Notes under the pieces: generated by a model
What the model was told of the DNA's origin: nothing
Seen by the model: the letters and a program-made list of their open reading frames with translations, nothing else
Databases searched by the model: none
Program-made: the position numbers and the translations under genes
Source of the DNA: Acidobacteria bacterium UBA7540
GTDB taxonomy: Bacteria > Acidobacteriota > Terriglobia > UBA7540
Direction of reading: 5' to 3'
Assembly: GCA_002478145.1 (NCBI GenBank)
Contig: DLMI01000138.1
Coordinates: 1-17,762, forward strand
Length of the DNA stretch: 17,762 bases
Part shown: piece after piece, positions 6,561 through 13,858 of the stretch
Position numbering within the stretch: the first letter of the stretch is position 1
How the letters are laid out: every line of letters starts with the position of its first letter

Positions 6561-8399
6561 TTACCACGCCAGCGCATAGCGATGGCCGCGCACGTCCGCG
6601 CCTGCCGTGCTCACACCTGTGGCGGGGTCGTACTCGACCAGGGTGGGCGCCGTAGAATTACCCCATTCACTCTGCATGACCAGCACATGCCCGCGCTCCC
6701 GAAGCGCTTTGAGGACTGCCTCGCTGATACGAGTTTCGACGTCCAGAGCCAGAGGCTGGTCGCGGTGATCGTCAAAGGAGCTGTATATCGCCTCGGAGTT
6801 GAATCGCGGAGCTTCCACGGCCTCTTGAGGGTTCATGCCAAATTCCACAACATTCAAAAAGATCTGAAGCAGCGTCTGGTCCTGGCTGTCGCCGCCGGGT
6901 GTTGAGAACGCAAGCCAGGGCTTGCCATCTCGAAGGGCGATGGTGGGCGTGAGCGTAATGCGCGGCCGCTTGTGGGGGGCCAGTTGATTGGGATGGCCCG
7001 GCGTCAGGACAAAAGCCTGCGCGCGCTGTGTCAGTTGGATACCGGTATCACCCGCGATGAGGGCCGGAATCCAAGCCCCGCTGGGCGTAGCCGAGAGCAT
7101 GTTTCCGTCCTTGTCGATCACGTTCACGCAAGTCGTGTCCTGAGGTTCGCCGTTGCGGTGGCTGTACCTCGAGCGGATGAAGTCCGCAGAGGCGCGCGCT
7201 TGCAAATGGAGTGGGTCGCCGGGAATGTGCTCCGCAGATGCCTTTTCCGGATTGATCATGGGGCGGCGGACGCTGGCATATTCCTTGGAGATGAGCTGCA
7301 GGGGAACCTGGCTGAAGTCAGGATCACCGTAATATGCGTCGCGGTCGGCATATCCAAGTTTCATCGCCTCCACAACGGTATGAATATAGTCGGCAGAGTT
7401 GTGGCCCATCGACTTGAGGTCAAATCCCTCCAGGAGGTTGAGGTTTTGGAGAAAAACCGGCGACTGGCTCCAGAAGCCCACCTTGTAAACCTCGATGCCT
7501 CGATAAGTAGTCTTGAGAGGTTCTTCAACCCGCGCGTGGTAGGCTGCGAAGTCTCCTTCGCGCAGCAGGCAACCCGCCTGCTTGCAGAAATCGCTGATAC
7601 GCTTTGCAATGGGCCCACGATAAAAGTAGTCCCGGACGGCTTCGAGGGCGGCCACACGTCCCTGCCCGGCGTTCTGCCGCTCGACCTCCGCCAGGCTTTG
7701 AAAGGTCCGCGCAAGATCGGCCTGAACGAAGAGTTCACCTGCCTTCGCCGGATGTCCCCCCGGCATATAAACTCGCACTGTGGAGGGCCACTTCTCCCAT
7801 ACCGGCTGAGTGCGAGCCATAGCCCGCGCCAGATGGTCATCAAGCGGACAACCCTGGGCGAGTTCAACGGCAGGCTGGATGACTTCGCTGAGGCTCATGG
7901 TCCCGTATTTCTCGAGCGCCAGGAGGATGGAATCCATGGCGCTGGGGACGAGGGCGCTGAGTGGGCCGAAAGAGGGAATAATCCCGCCGCGAGCGTTACC
8001 AATCGTGCCGAAGGTGACCAGCCGGGGGTCGTCCCGGCGAAGGTGTTCGTAGAACTCCACGGTGGCAAGTTCAGGCGCGATTCCATTTCCGTTGATGGCC
8101 ACCACCGGACCGTCCTTCAGCTTGATGAGGATCGGGCACTCGCCACCCGCGCCAAAGCTGGCCATTTCCACTACTGACGCGGCGAAGAGCGTGGCGACAC
8201 CTGCGTCCACAGCGTTTCCGCCCTTTTCCAGGATTCTCAGGCCTGCCTCGGCGACCAACGGATGGCCTGCCGCCACTACACCGCGCTTGCCCGCCACCAA
8301 GGGCTTGAGGGTCGCTGCCGAACTGACGACCCCAGGCAAGTAAACTCCAGCCATGAGAATGAATGTGCAGATCTTTGTGAAAGCTCCCGAACAAACCAT
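6561..8399 (-). CDS. Gamma-glutamyltransferase-family protein (exported Ntn hydrolase)
   Basis: 612 residues with a signal peptide (hydrophobic core about 11-25, likely cut near SSAA). GGT-family enzymes cut themselves before a threonine that becomes the nucleophile of the small subunit. Here TTCVNVIDKDGN (422-433) matches that site, with Thr422 as the expected nucleophile, giving subunits of about 390 and 190 residues. GNAVDAGVAT (61-70) and TPGGDSQDQ (500-508) are also family motifs. However, the arginine that grips the glutamyl carboxylate in E. coli GGT (in the FREMAP region) is absent (NGNGIAPE, 103-110), and the double serine of KRPLSSM is replaced in KRPRITLTP (477-485). The substrate may therefore not be a gamma-glutamyl compound. 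The ATG has an excellent site AGAGGAGGAGG (+ strand 8407-8417). It is transcribed divergently from 8684. Confidence 0.9.
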   Translation of the reverse strand: MVCSGAFTKICTFILMAGVYLPGVVSSAATLKPLVAGKRGVVAAGHPLVAEAGLRILEKGGNAVDAGVATLFAASVVEMASFGAGGECPILIKLKDGPVVAINGNGIAPELATVEFYEHLRRDDPRLVTFGTIGNARGGIIPSFGPLSALVPSAMDSILLALEKYGTMSLSEVIQPAVELAQGCPLDDHLARAMARTQPVWEKWPSTVRVYMPGGHPAKAGELFVQADLARTFQSLAEVERQNAGQGRVAALEAVRDYFYRGPIAKRISDFCKQAGCLLREGDFAAYHARVEEPLKTTYRGIEVYKVGFWSQSPVFLQNLNLLEGFDLKSMGHNSADYIHTVVEAMKLGYADRDAYYGDPDFSQVPLQLISKEYASVRRPMINPEKASAEHIPGDPLHLQARASADFIRSRYSHRNGEPQDTTCVNVIDKDGNMLSATPSGAWIPALIAGDTGIQLTQRAQAFVLTPGHPNQLAPHKRPRITLTPTIALRDGKPWLAFSTPGGDSQDQTLLQIFLNVVEFGMNPQEAVEAPRFNSEAIYSSFDDHRDQPLALDVETRISEAVLKALRERGHVLVMQSEWGNSTAPTLVEYDPATGVSTAGADVRGHRYALAW

Positions 8400-8474
8400 C
8401 GATGGTCCTCCTCCTCTGACTTGGACATGCCCTTATAGAAGGCTGTGGCAATCGTCCCCAAAAAGCACTCGGCT

Positions 8475-8556
8475 GTCAAGTCGGTTGGTAGGGCCGGTGC
8501 TTGCCGCGGCCTGGCCGCCCCGCCATGGCGGGAGGCGGCCCTACCAGCCGGTTGAC
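8475..8556. repeat. REPIN-like inverted element in a divergent promoter region
   Basis: Outer arms GTCAAG...GTTGAC and inner arms GGTAGGGCCG (8487-8496) / CGGCCCTACC (8536-8545) form an imperfect inverted repeat. Both ends read GTAG inward, and the right half contains the palindrome CCCGCCATGGCGGG (8518-8531). It occupies the centre of the 284-base gap between divergent genes. Each end also carries an outward-facing TTGAC: TTGACA on the minus strand (8479-8474) and TTGACC on the plus strand (8552-8557). Confidence 0.75.
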
Positions 8557-8683
8557 CTCTCTTGCGGTCGCGGATAACGCGGCATAAACTTGTGTACGGC
8601 CTCCCCAAGTCTGATCGGGAAGCTCCCCTTTATCTTTTGGGCTGCTGGGTGTAAGACATCAGCCCGAAAGGTGGTTTCGACTT

Positions 8684-9175
8684 ATGGTTGGAAATCCTGG
8701 AAGTCATCGGAAGCAAACCTTGTGGCCACTCACCATGCTTCTGCTTCTTTATGCAGGCGTGGGCCGCTGCTCTGCCCAGAATACCGAGAGCATCGACGAC
8801 ATCACCGGCAAGTACCATTTCCTTTCCGCCGATGACACCTTGGGGCTTCTGGAAGAAGACGGGAAGCTGAAGGGGTACATTGAAATCCTCCAGGGTGAAG
8901 AAGAATCTGACGCCGTGCTGAGCTACGACATTGTCTTAGGGTCGCGCAAGAAAGACCACGTGGAATTCAAGACCAACACGATCCACCGCAGATATTACCG
9001 CTTTTCCGGAAAGGTAGAGCGGGGCGCAGGCCACGAACCGGCTGACCCTGATTACCTCCGCCTGATCGGGGACTTGGAAACTGTGACCATCAAGGGAGAT
9101 AGCGGGCAAGAGTCGGTGGAGAAGAAACATCTGATCTTGAAATCTTTCGGAAAGTCCGAACGCAATGAAGAATGA
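8684..9175 (+). CDS. Exported protein of unknown function
   Basis: 163 residues. A basic N-terminus (HRKQ) and hydrophobic core (LWPLTMLLLLYAGVG) end at a probable signal peptidase I site near CSAQN. The cysteine has arginine before it, which argues against a lipoprotein. The mature protein (about 32-163) begins IDDITGKYHFLSADDTLGLLEEDGKLKGY and reads as alternating short beta strands with charged residues. I do not recognise a family and see no catalytic motif. A ribosome-binding site (AAAGGTGG, about 8667-8674) stands about nine bases before the ATG. The stop overlaps an ATG at 9172 that is in frame with the antitoxin below, so the antitoxin could be translated by coupling or from its own start. 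Confidence 0.75.
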   Translation: MVGNPGSHRKQTLWPLTMLLLLYAGVGRCSAQNTESIDDITGKYHFLSADDTLGLLEEDGKLKGYIEILQGEEESDAVLSYDIVLGSRKKDHVEFKTNTIHRRYYRFSGKVERGAGHEPADPDYLRLIGDLETVTIKGDSGQESVEKKHLILKSFGKSERNEE

Positions 9176-9202
9176 ACCAACTTCACCGGTTGGTGCTATA
9201 CT
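9176..9202 (+). promoter_or_regulatory. Possible vapB operator and -10 box
   Basis: A perfect inverted repeat ACCAAC-ttcaccg-GTTGGT (9176-9194) lies just upstream of TATACT (9197-9202). If TATACT is a -10 box, transcription begins within a base or two of the ATG at 9211, giving a leaderless or nearly leaderless message. VapB antitoxins usually repress their own promoter by binding such a repeat. No good -35 box is visible. Confidence 0.35.
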
Positions 9203-9210
9203 TGGTGGGT

Positions 9211-9447
9211 ATGAGACGTTCCACCGTGACTATTCCCGATGACCTCGCCAAGGCCGTGGAAAGCTATGTCCGGGCTCAAGAGGCGCGGCCCGCGCTCACT
9301 ACAGTTGTCCAGGTTGCCTTACGTCAATACCTGACCGAACGCGGCTACCTCCGGGCGGCAGGCCCTCTCCGGATCACCCCCGCGAAGCGCGGAAGCGGCC
9401 GCCGTGATGTGAGCCAGGCGCATGACCGATACTTGGCGGCTCAATGA
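9211..9447 (+). CDS. vapB: VapB-type ribbon-helix-helix antitoxin
   Basis: 78 residues from ATG 9211 (MRRSTVTIPDDLAKAVESYV). The STVTIPDDL strand followed by two helices (about 10-22 and 28-42, ALTTVVQVALRQYLTERGY) is a ribbon-helix-helix DNA-binding fold. The C-terminal half (about 45-78) is basic and probably the toxin-binding tail. An in-frame ATG at 9172 would add MNQLHRLVLYLVG, which does not fit the fold and crosses the presumed operator, so I prefer 9211. The stop overlaps the toxin ATG as ATGA (9444-9447), the usual arrangement of a toxin-antitoxin pair. It would neutralise the VapC below and repress its own promoter. Confidence 0.8.
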   Translation: MRRSTVTIPDDLAKAVESYVRAQEARPALTTVVQVALRQYLTERGYLRAAGPLRITPAKRGSGRRDVSQAHDRYLAAQ

Positions 9448-9845
9448 GGGGTTCCGTCCTCGCTGATACCGGTCCGCTGTACGCTGCCCTCGACCCGGAC
9501 GACGCGTACCACGCGCGGGCCCACCGAGAGTTAAAGCGACTCGTCCGCGACAAGTGTGAGGTGGTCGTCGCTTACCCAACCCTCCTGGAAGCTTATACCC
9601 TGGTACTCTATCGGTTAGGGATGCAGGCTGCCTCTGCTTGGTTAAACGACATCCTGAACGGCGCTGTCTTGCTCAATCCCACGTCCCAGGATTACCATGA
9701 GGCTGTGACCAAGCTCGTGGCTTTGCCCGACCAGCCCATCACGCTTTTTGACGCGACGGCAGCGGTATTGGCCGGCCGCTTGGGCATCGAGGTCTGGACC
9801 TACGACCATCACTTCGATGTGATGCGCACCGCCGTGTGGCGCTAG
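9444..9845 (+). CDS. vapC: VapC-type PIN-domain ribonuclease toxin
   Basis: 133 residues, the usual length of a single PIN domain. The acidic residues that bind the metal are in place: Asp8 (SVLADTGPLYAAL), Glu49 (PTLLEAYTL), Asp103 (LFDATAAVLAGRLG) and Asp121 or Asp125 (VWTYDHHFDVM). VapC toxins are magnesium-dependent endoribonucleases that cut tRNA or rRNA when released from VapB; the RNA target here is unknown. The ATG overlaps the vapB stop. The gene is followed by a hairpin shared with the convergent gene. The frame is intact, so the pair may be active. Confidence 0.88.
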   Translation: MRGSVLADTGPLYAALDPDDAYHARAHRELKRLVRDKCEVVVAYPTLLEAYTLVLYRLGMQAASAWLNDILNGAVLLNPTSQDYHEAVTKLVALPDQPITLFDATAAVLAGRLGIEVWTYDHHFDVMRTAVWR

Positions 9846-9884
9846 GCGCCGCGTCCCTTCCATTTTAGTCTGACGCTTATACCA

Positions 9885-9919
9885 CTCGGTCCTTCCTGGC
9901 CTTGCAACCCAGGACCGAG
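9885..9919. terminator. Hairpin between convergent vapC and mrfB
   Basis: CTCGGTCCT (9885-9893) pairs perfectly with AGGACCGAG (9911-9919) across a 17-base loop. It lies 40 bases after the vapC stop and just downstream of the end of mrfB, so it could end both transcripts. There is no T-run on either side, so intrinsic termination would be weak. Confidence 0.5.
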
Positions 9920-9922
9920 GCG

Positions 9923-11224
9923 CTACCGAAGAAGCGTCGCGCTTGACGCCCGTGCCAGTTTCCTCTCCAGCCGTTCCATGCGCCTGGCGAATCGCTTGCG
10001 GTGAGCAACAGAAGGGAACTGTTCCTCAAGCCGGGCGAGAGCCGCGAGAGTGAATTCGAGCGCCTGCCGGAGGTCGCGAAGGTGATGTTCATAATGGATG
10101 GCAAGCTCCTCCAGCGCTTCCACAGCAAGTGGCGGCTCGCGCCGCGAAAGCTCCAGCCATAACTCGACGGCGGACTCATGCTGGCGCTTTCGCTTGAACT
10201 CCGCGGCGAGGTGCTTTAATGCCAGGCTTTCGACCGGCTGGGGAAGTCCCGCCGCCAGGGCTTGACGGCATGTGGAGATGGATTTTTCCTGCGAGCCTGC
10301 CGTCCCCAGGATGCGGCTGAGGCTGAAGAGGTCGAGTGGCGACCCCAGCGCTTCGGCCCCACCGTCGCCGAGAGCACGAGCCAGTTCCACGGTAATCGCG
10401 GCGAGCGTCACCACATCCAAAGCATTGTGGTAGAAGACTGGCTGCAAGCCCCGCGCATCGCCGCTGCGCAAGTAGTCGAAATAGATTGCCGGAATCTCCG
10501 ATCCCGGCACATCGCCCTCCCGGCTGATTCCTAAGATTGCTTCCTCGAGGTCAGTGAGTTTGCAGCTTTCCAGGCGCAGTTTCCACAGGCGGCGCGCGGG
10601 GTGGAGAGCGTCAAAGTGGATCAAGCGGTCCAGGGGCGATTTCATCCGAGCCAGCGCATACCGGGTCTCGAGCAGCGGCACATCGAAGGTCTTTCCATTG
10701 AACGTGACGATTCCTTGGCAAGGCTCCAGCGCCTCAGCCAGCGCCTCGAGCATGGCTTTTTCCTCGGGATAGTCACGAAGGAAGAACTGCCGCACCACAA
10801 ACTTCATGCCTTCGACATTTCCAATGCCGATGAGGAACGCGCAGGTTCCGGTTCCACCGGCAAGGCCCGTAGTTTCCGTATCCAGGAAAACCAGCCGCGA
10901 TGCATCGGGCATCGCCGCATCCCTCAGAACCAAGTTCAGGGGACTAAGGTCCGCCGAAGGAATATCGCCGATGCGGAGCTTTCCGTAAGGCCGCCCGAAA
11001 GGAAATGCCTCGCGCGCCAGGAAGAACTCGCCCCGAGAGTTCTTCAACACTTCGCCCTTCACGTATTCCTCGATCCCCTTGGCAAACCTCTGGGCTGGCA
11101 GCTTGCGGGTGGGCTGCGGATTCTCCAGGCGTCGCAGGTACTCGAGCGTCTGCTCCAGTTCCTTGTCACGGTCCCGGGATCCGGAAGCCTGCTTAAGCTG
11201 GCGGAGTTTCTGTTCGAGATTCAT
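9923..11224 (-). CDS. mrfB: MrfB/YprB-like 3'-5' exonuclease with TPR-like C-terminus
   Basis: 433 residues from the ATG at 11222-11224 (MNLEQKLRQLKQ). A start at 11257 would add MADNGQRTFSE, which is a translated heptamer array next to a palindromic element, so I reject it, although neither start has a clear ribosome-binding site. The core (about 110-280) is an RNase H-like DEDDh exonuclease: FLDTETTGL (Asp115, Glu117), TFNGKTFDVPLLETR (Asp181) and YHNALDVVTL (His266, Asp270). The C-terminal 140 residues are helical, with repeated motifs such as ALKHLAAEFKRKRQHESAVELWLEL that suggest TPR units. In Bacillus subtilis MrfB works with the helicase MrfA to repair mitomycin C adducts independently of UvrABC. 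Here it follows the helicase in the same order and orientation. Confidence 0.88.
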   Translation of the reverse strand: MNLEQKLRQLKQASGSRDRDKELEQTLEYLRRLENPQPTRKLPAQRFAKGIEEYVKGEVLKNSRGEFFLAREAFPFGRPYGKLRIGDIPSADLSPLNLVLRDAAMPDASRLVFLDTETTGLAGGTGTCAFLIGIGNVEGMKFVVRQFFLRDYPEEKAMLEALAEALEPCQGIVTFNGKTFDVPLLETRYALARMKSPLDRLIHFDALHPARRLWKLRLESCKLTDLEEAILGISREGDVPGSEIPAIYFDYLRSGDARGLQPVFYHNALDVVTLAAITVELARALGDGGAEALGSPLDLFSLSRILGTAGSQEKSISTCRQALAAGLPQPVESLALKHLAAEFKRKRQHESAVELWLELSRREPPLAVEALEELAIHYEHHLRDLRQALEFTLAALARLEEQFPSVAHRKRFARRMERLERKLARASSATLLR

Positions 11225-11234
11225 TTCTGAAAAC

Positions 11235-11255
11235 GTCCGTTGTCCGTTGTCAGCC
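11235..11255. repeat. Short heptanucleotide array before mrfB
   Basis: Three units in register: GTCCGTT, GTCCGTT, GTCAGCC. It fills the space between the mrfB start I chose and the palindromic element at 11258. Confidence 0.65.
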
Positions 11256-11257
11256 AT

Positions 11258-11311
11258 GTAGGGGGACGGCTTGCCGTCCCCTTCCTGGGGTAGGGCAAGC
11301 CCTACCCCTAC
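11258..11311. repeat. GTAG REPIN-like element between mrfA and mrfB
   Basis: 54 bases beginning GTAGGGGG and ending CCCCCTAC-like (CTACCCCTAC). It contains two hairpins: GGGGACGGC-TT-GCCGTCCCC and GGGGTAGGGC-AA-GCCCTACCCC. On the minus strand its first bases, GTAG, provide the TAG stop of mrfA (11308-11310). It may also affect the stability or termination of the mrfA-mrfB message. Confidence 0.85.
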
Positions 11312-13824
11312 ACGCTGTCCGCGGACACCCTTCGCAAGATCTCCAGAGCCACTTCTTTTCCCTTTTCTCCAACCTCGCCAATCGGGCCCACGCAGGAGGG
11401 GCAGCCCGAAGCGCAGGGACAGTCTGCAATCAGTTTCTGAGTCTTTTCCAACAAAGATTGGCTCATGCGGAAGAGCGGTTCGCTGAGCCCAACTCCGCCA
11501 GGATATTTATCGTAGAGGTAAATGTTGGGTTCAAAAGCTACCACTGCAGCTTTTGCCTCGAAACCTGCGATTTTGGATTTTAGATTTTGGATTTTGGATT
11601 GGTCCCCATCGGCCGGCAGGGATGAAGGGTCTTGCTCTTTATCCTGAATCCCGAATCCTGAATCCTGAATCCTGCCTTCTTCATTCTGACTTCTGACTTC
11701 TGATTTCTGACTTCTGCTTTCTTCGTTCTCCCCCACGGCCACACCCAAGTCTCGAGCGTCGCACATCACCAGCAGCGTGGCAATAGCTACAAGGGCGTTG
11801 GCCAGGCCATTCACCCCATCCAGTCGCTCCGTCGAACCGTAGGGCAGGCTTCCCATCATGTCGCGGGGGAGGGTGAGCCAGAAGGCGGTGGTATGCATCT
11901 CCTGCTCGGGCAGCGTCAGCTTGCCATCGCCGACATTCTCCATGGTGTGGAACTTAATCTTCTTGAACCCGACCACCTGGGTATTCACTTGTACCTCGCC
12001 ATGATTCTTGCTGGCCGGGCCGATGGGCGCCGAGTCGAACCTTTCGAGGACCTTGATTCTCGTGTAAGAGATGGCGTCAGTGAAATACTCGCTCGTCACC
12101 TGGTGGACGTAAGCTTTCCGGTCGTCGTAGTCGAGGCGCTCGACGTGGTACTGTTGGCCATCCTGCATGTAGATGGCCTTTTCGTGGAGGGTGGTCAGGG
12201 CGCTGGAAAAATCCACTTCGCCGATCACTTTGGCTTCGCCGGTCGTATCCACGATAACGAAGTTGTCCGAAGAGACCGAGCGCAAGCTGATCGCGTCGGC
12301 GGGGTAACTCTCCGAAACCCAATGCCAACCGTCGGTCGTGTGGTGCAGAAAGCCGACTTCCTCGAGGTGCTCGCAGAGTCGCCGTAAGTTGAGCGAGCCG
12401 AATTTCTCATCCTCCCGCAAGGGCAGTTCGAAGGCGGCGCACTTCAGGTGATTGAGCAGGATAAGGAGATTGTCAGGATTGACGTAACCATGTTCAGGCG
12501 ATCGGCCAAAGAAATAGTCGGGGTTCTGCACCATGAATTGGTCGAGCGGTGCACTGGAGGCCACCAGCACGGCGGCGGAAGTTCCCTGGCGGCGGCCTGC
12601 CCTGCCGACGCGTTGCCAGGTGGAGGCGATGGTCCCGGGGTATGCCGCCAGCACGGCTACGTCCAGGCTTCCGATGTCAATGCCCAGCTCGAGAGCATTG
12701 GTCGCCACCACGCCCAGCAGGCGACCGTTGCGCAGGTCGCGTTCAATCGCGCGCCGCTCCAGCGGCAGATAACCGCCACGATAGCCTCGGACCGCTTCCG
12801 GGGCCAGGGGGGCTCGCGAAAAATCCTCCTTCAGGTAAGTCACCAAAATCTCCGTGGCAAGTCGGCTGTTGGCGAAAACGATAGTCTGAAGGCCGCGCGC
12901 CAGGAAGGTGCGGGCAATGCGCCGGGTTTCGTTCAGATACGAACGCCGGATGCCGAGTTGCAGGTTTACGACCGGCGGGTTGTAAAACACGAGATACTTC
13001 TCTGCCGAGGGCGCACCGTTTTCGTCCACAAGAAAAACGTCTTCCTCGATGATGCGCGTGGCTAATTCCGCCGGATTGGCGATGGTCGCTGAGGTGCAGA
13101 TGAATTGGGGCTGGCTGCCGTAAAACTGCGCAATGCGCTTCAAACGGCGGAGCACGTTGGCCAGATGACTGCCGAAAACTCCCCGGTAGTAGTGCAGCTC
13201 GTCAATCACCACGTAGCGCAGGTTCTCAAACAGCCTCTGCCATTTGGTGTGGTGAGGCAGAATGCCGGCGTGAAGCATGTCCGGGTTGGTGATCACCAGG
13301 TTTCCCCGAGCGCGAATGGCCTTGCGGGCGTCCTGGGGCGTGTCTCCGTCGTAAGTGAAGGTCCGGATCTCCTCTCCCAGCTTCTCCGTCCACCTATTCA
13401 GTTCCACCAACTGGTCTTGCGAAAGCGCCTTGGTGGGAAACAGGTACAGTGCCCGGGCCTCGGGGTTCTGTACCAACTCGCCCAGAATCGGCAGGTTGTA
13501 ACAGAGGGTCTTCCCGGATGCCGTGGGCGTGACCACCACCACGTTTCTGCCTTCATGGGCCAACTCACACGCGCGCGCCTGATGTGTGTAAAGGGAAGCA
13601 ATGCCACGCGCCTTGAGCGCCTCGAGAAGCCGGGCGGGCAGAAACTCTGGAATTTGGGCGGTCTGTGCCTCTCGTGCCGGGAAGTGTTTAAGGACCGTCA
13701 CTCCGCCACGGGCGGTTGAGCCCTTGAACTTCTCCCGGATTTCTTCCAGGGCGCTCTGGATCGGCGCCAAGCCCGCTGCGGCGGGCGTCCCCACGTTTGC
13801 TAGTGCCTCGCTTTTCCCTGACAC
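11308..13824 (-). CDS. mrfA: MrfA/YprA-like DEAD/DEAH-box DNA helicase
   Basis: 838 residues, longer than the roughly 750 of the Bacillus protein. GTG start with GGAGG six bases upstream (13831-13836). The first helicase lobe carries motif I TPTASGKT (99-106), motif II DELH (208-211) and motif III TSAT (244-247). The second lobe carries GVVATNALELGIDIG (371-385) and motif VI QRVGRAGRR (404-412). A C-terminal DUF1998-type region ends with four cysteines (802, 804, 808, 811 in CPCASGCPSC) that should bind a metal ion, as in MrfA. Between VAVGE (about 699) and VVAFEPNIYLYDKYPGGVGLSEP (from about 761) sits a low-complexity stretch of about 55 residues encoded by heptanucleotide arrays, which explains the extra length. 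The stop codon lies in a REPIN-like element. Expected role: ATP-driven unwinding for mitomycin adduct repair with MrfB. Confidence 0.92.
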   Translation of the reverse strand: MSGKSEALANVGTPAAAGLAPIQSALEEIREKFKGSTARGGVTVLKHFPAREAQTAQIPEFLPARLLEALKARGIASLYTHQARACELAHEGRNVVVVTPTASGKTLCYNLPILGELVQNPEARALYLFPTKALSQDQLVELNRWTEKLGEEIRTFTYDGDTPQDARKAIRARGNLVITNPDMLHAGILPHHTKWQRLFENLRYVVIDELHYYRGVFGSHLANVLRRLKRIAQFYGSQPQFICTSATIANPAELATRIIEEDVFLVDENGAPSAEKYLVFYNPPVVNLQLGIRRSYLNETRRIARTFLARGLQTIVFANSRLATEILVTYLKEDFSRAPLAPEAVRGYRGGYLPLERRAIERDLRNGRLLGVVATNALELGIDIGSLDVAVLAAYPGTIASTWQRVGRAGRRQGTSAAVLVASSAPLDQFMVQNPDYFFGRSPEHGYVNPDNLLILLNHLKCAAFELPLREDEKFGSLNLRRLCEHLEEVGFLHHTTDGWHWVSESYPADAISLRSVSSDNFVIVDTTGEAKVIGEVDFSSALTTLHEKAIYMQDGQQYHVERLDYDDRKAYVHQVTSEYFTDAISYTRIKVLERFDSAPIGPASKNHGEVQVNTQVVGFKKIKFHTMENVGDGKLTLPEQEMHTTAFWLTLPRDMMGSLPYGSTERLDGVNGLANALVAIATLLVMCDARDLGVAVGENEESRSQKSEVRSQNEEGRIQDSGFGIQDKEQDPSSLPADGDQSKIQNLKSKIAGFEAKAAVVAFEPNIYLYDKYPGGVGLSEPLFRMSQSLLEKTQKLIADCPCASGCPSCVGPIGEVGEKGKEVALEILRRVSADSV
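11570..11600. repeat. Heptanucleotide array (ATTTTGG type) inside mrfA
   Basis: Four units in register (ATTTTGG, ATTTTAG, ATTTTGG, ATTTTGG) plus ATT. On the coding strand it reads as QSKIQNLKSKI, in frame in mrfA. Confidence 0.85.
11641..11731. repeat. Heptanucleotide array (ATCCTGA then CTTCTGA) inside mrfA
   Basis: Thirteen units hold one seven-base register: ATCCTGA, ATCCCGA, ATCCTGA twice, ATCCTGC, CTTCTTC, ATTCTGA, CTTCTGA twice, TTTCTGA, CTTCTGC, TTTCTTC, GTTCTCC. On the coding strand the units contain no stop in any phase, so the array stays open whichever frame it is read in. It encodes SRSQKSEVRSQNEEGRIQD and following residues. Confidence 0.88.
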
Positions 13825-13858
13825 CTGTCGCCTCCTCGATTTCGCCTTTTATTCGCTC

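Noticed and set aside
6972..8177. 401-codon frame on the plus strand, antisense to the GGT-family gene
   Set aside because: Long only because of GC-rich codon use on the opposite strand; the protein shows no recognisable domain while the minus frame is a clear family member.
9862..9925. Possible tRNA gene on the minus strand (D-arm-like CCGAGTGGTATAAGCG)
   Set aside because: No matching acceptor stem, anticodon stem or T-arm; the stronger structure is the 9-base-pair hairpin at 9885-9919.
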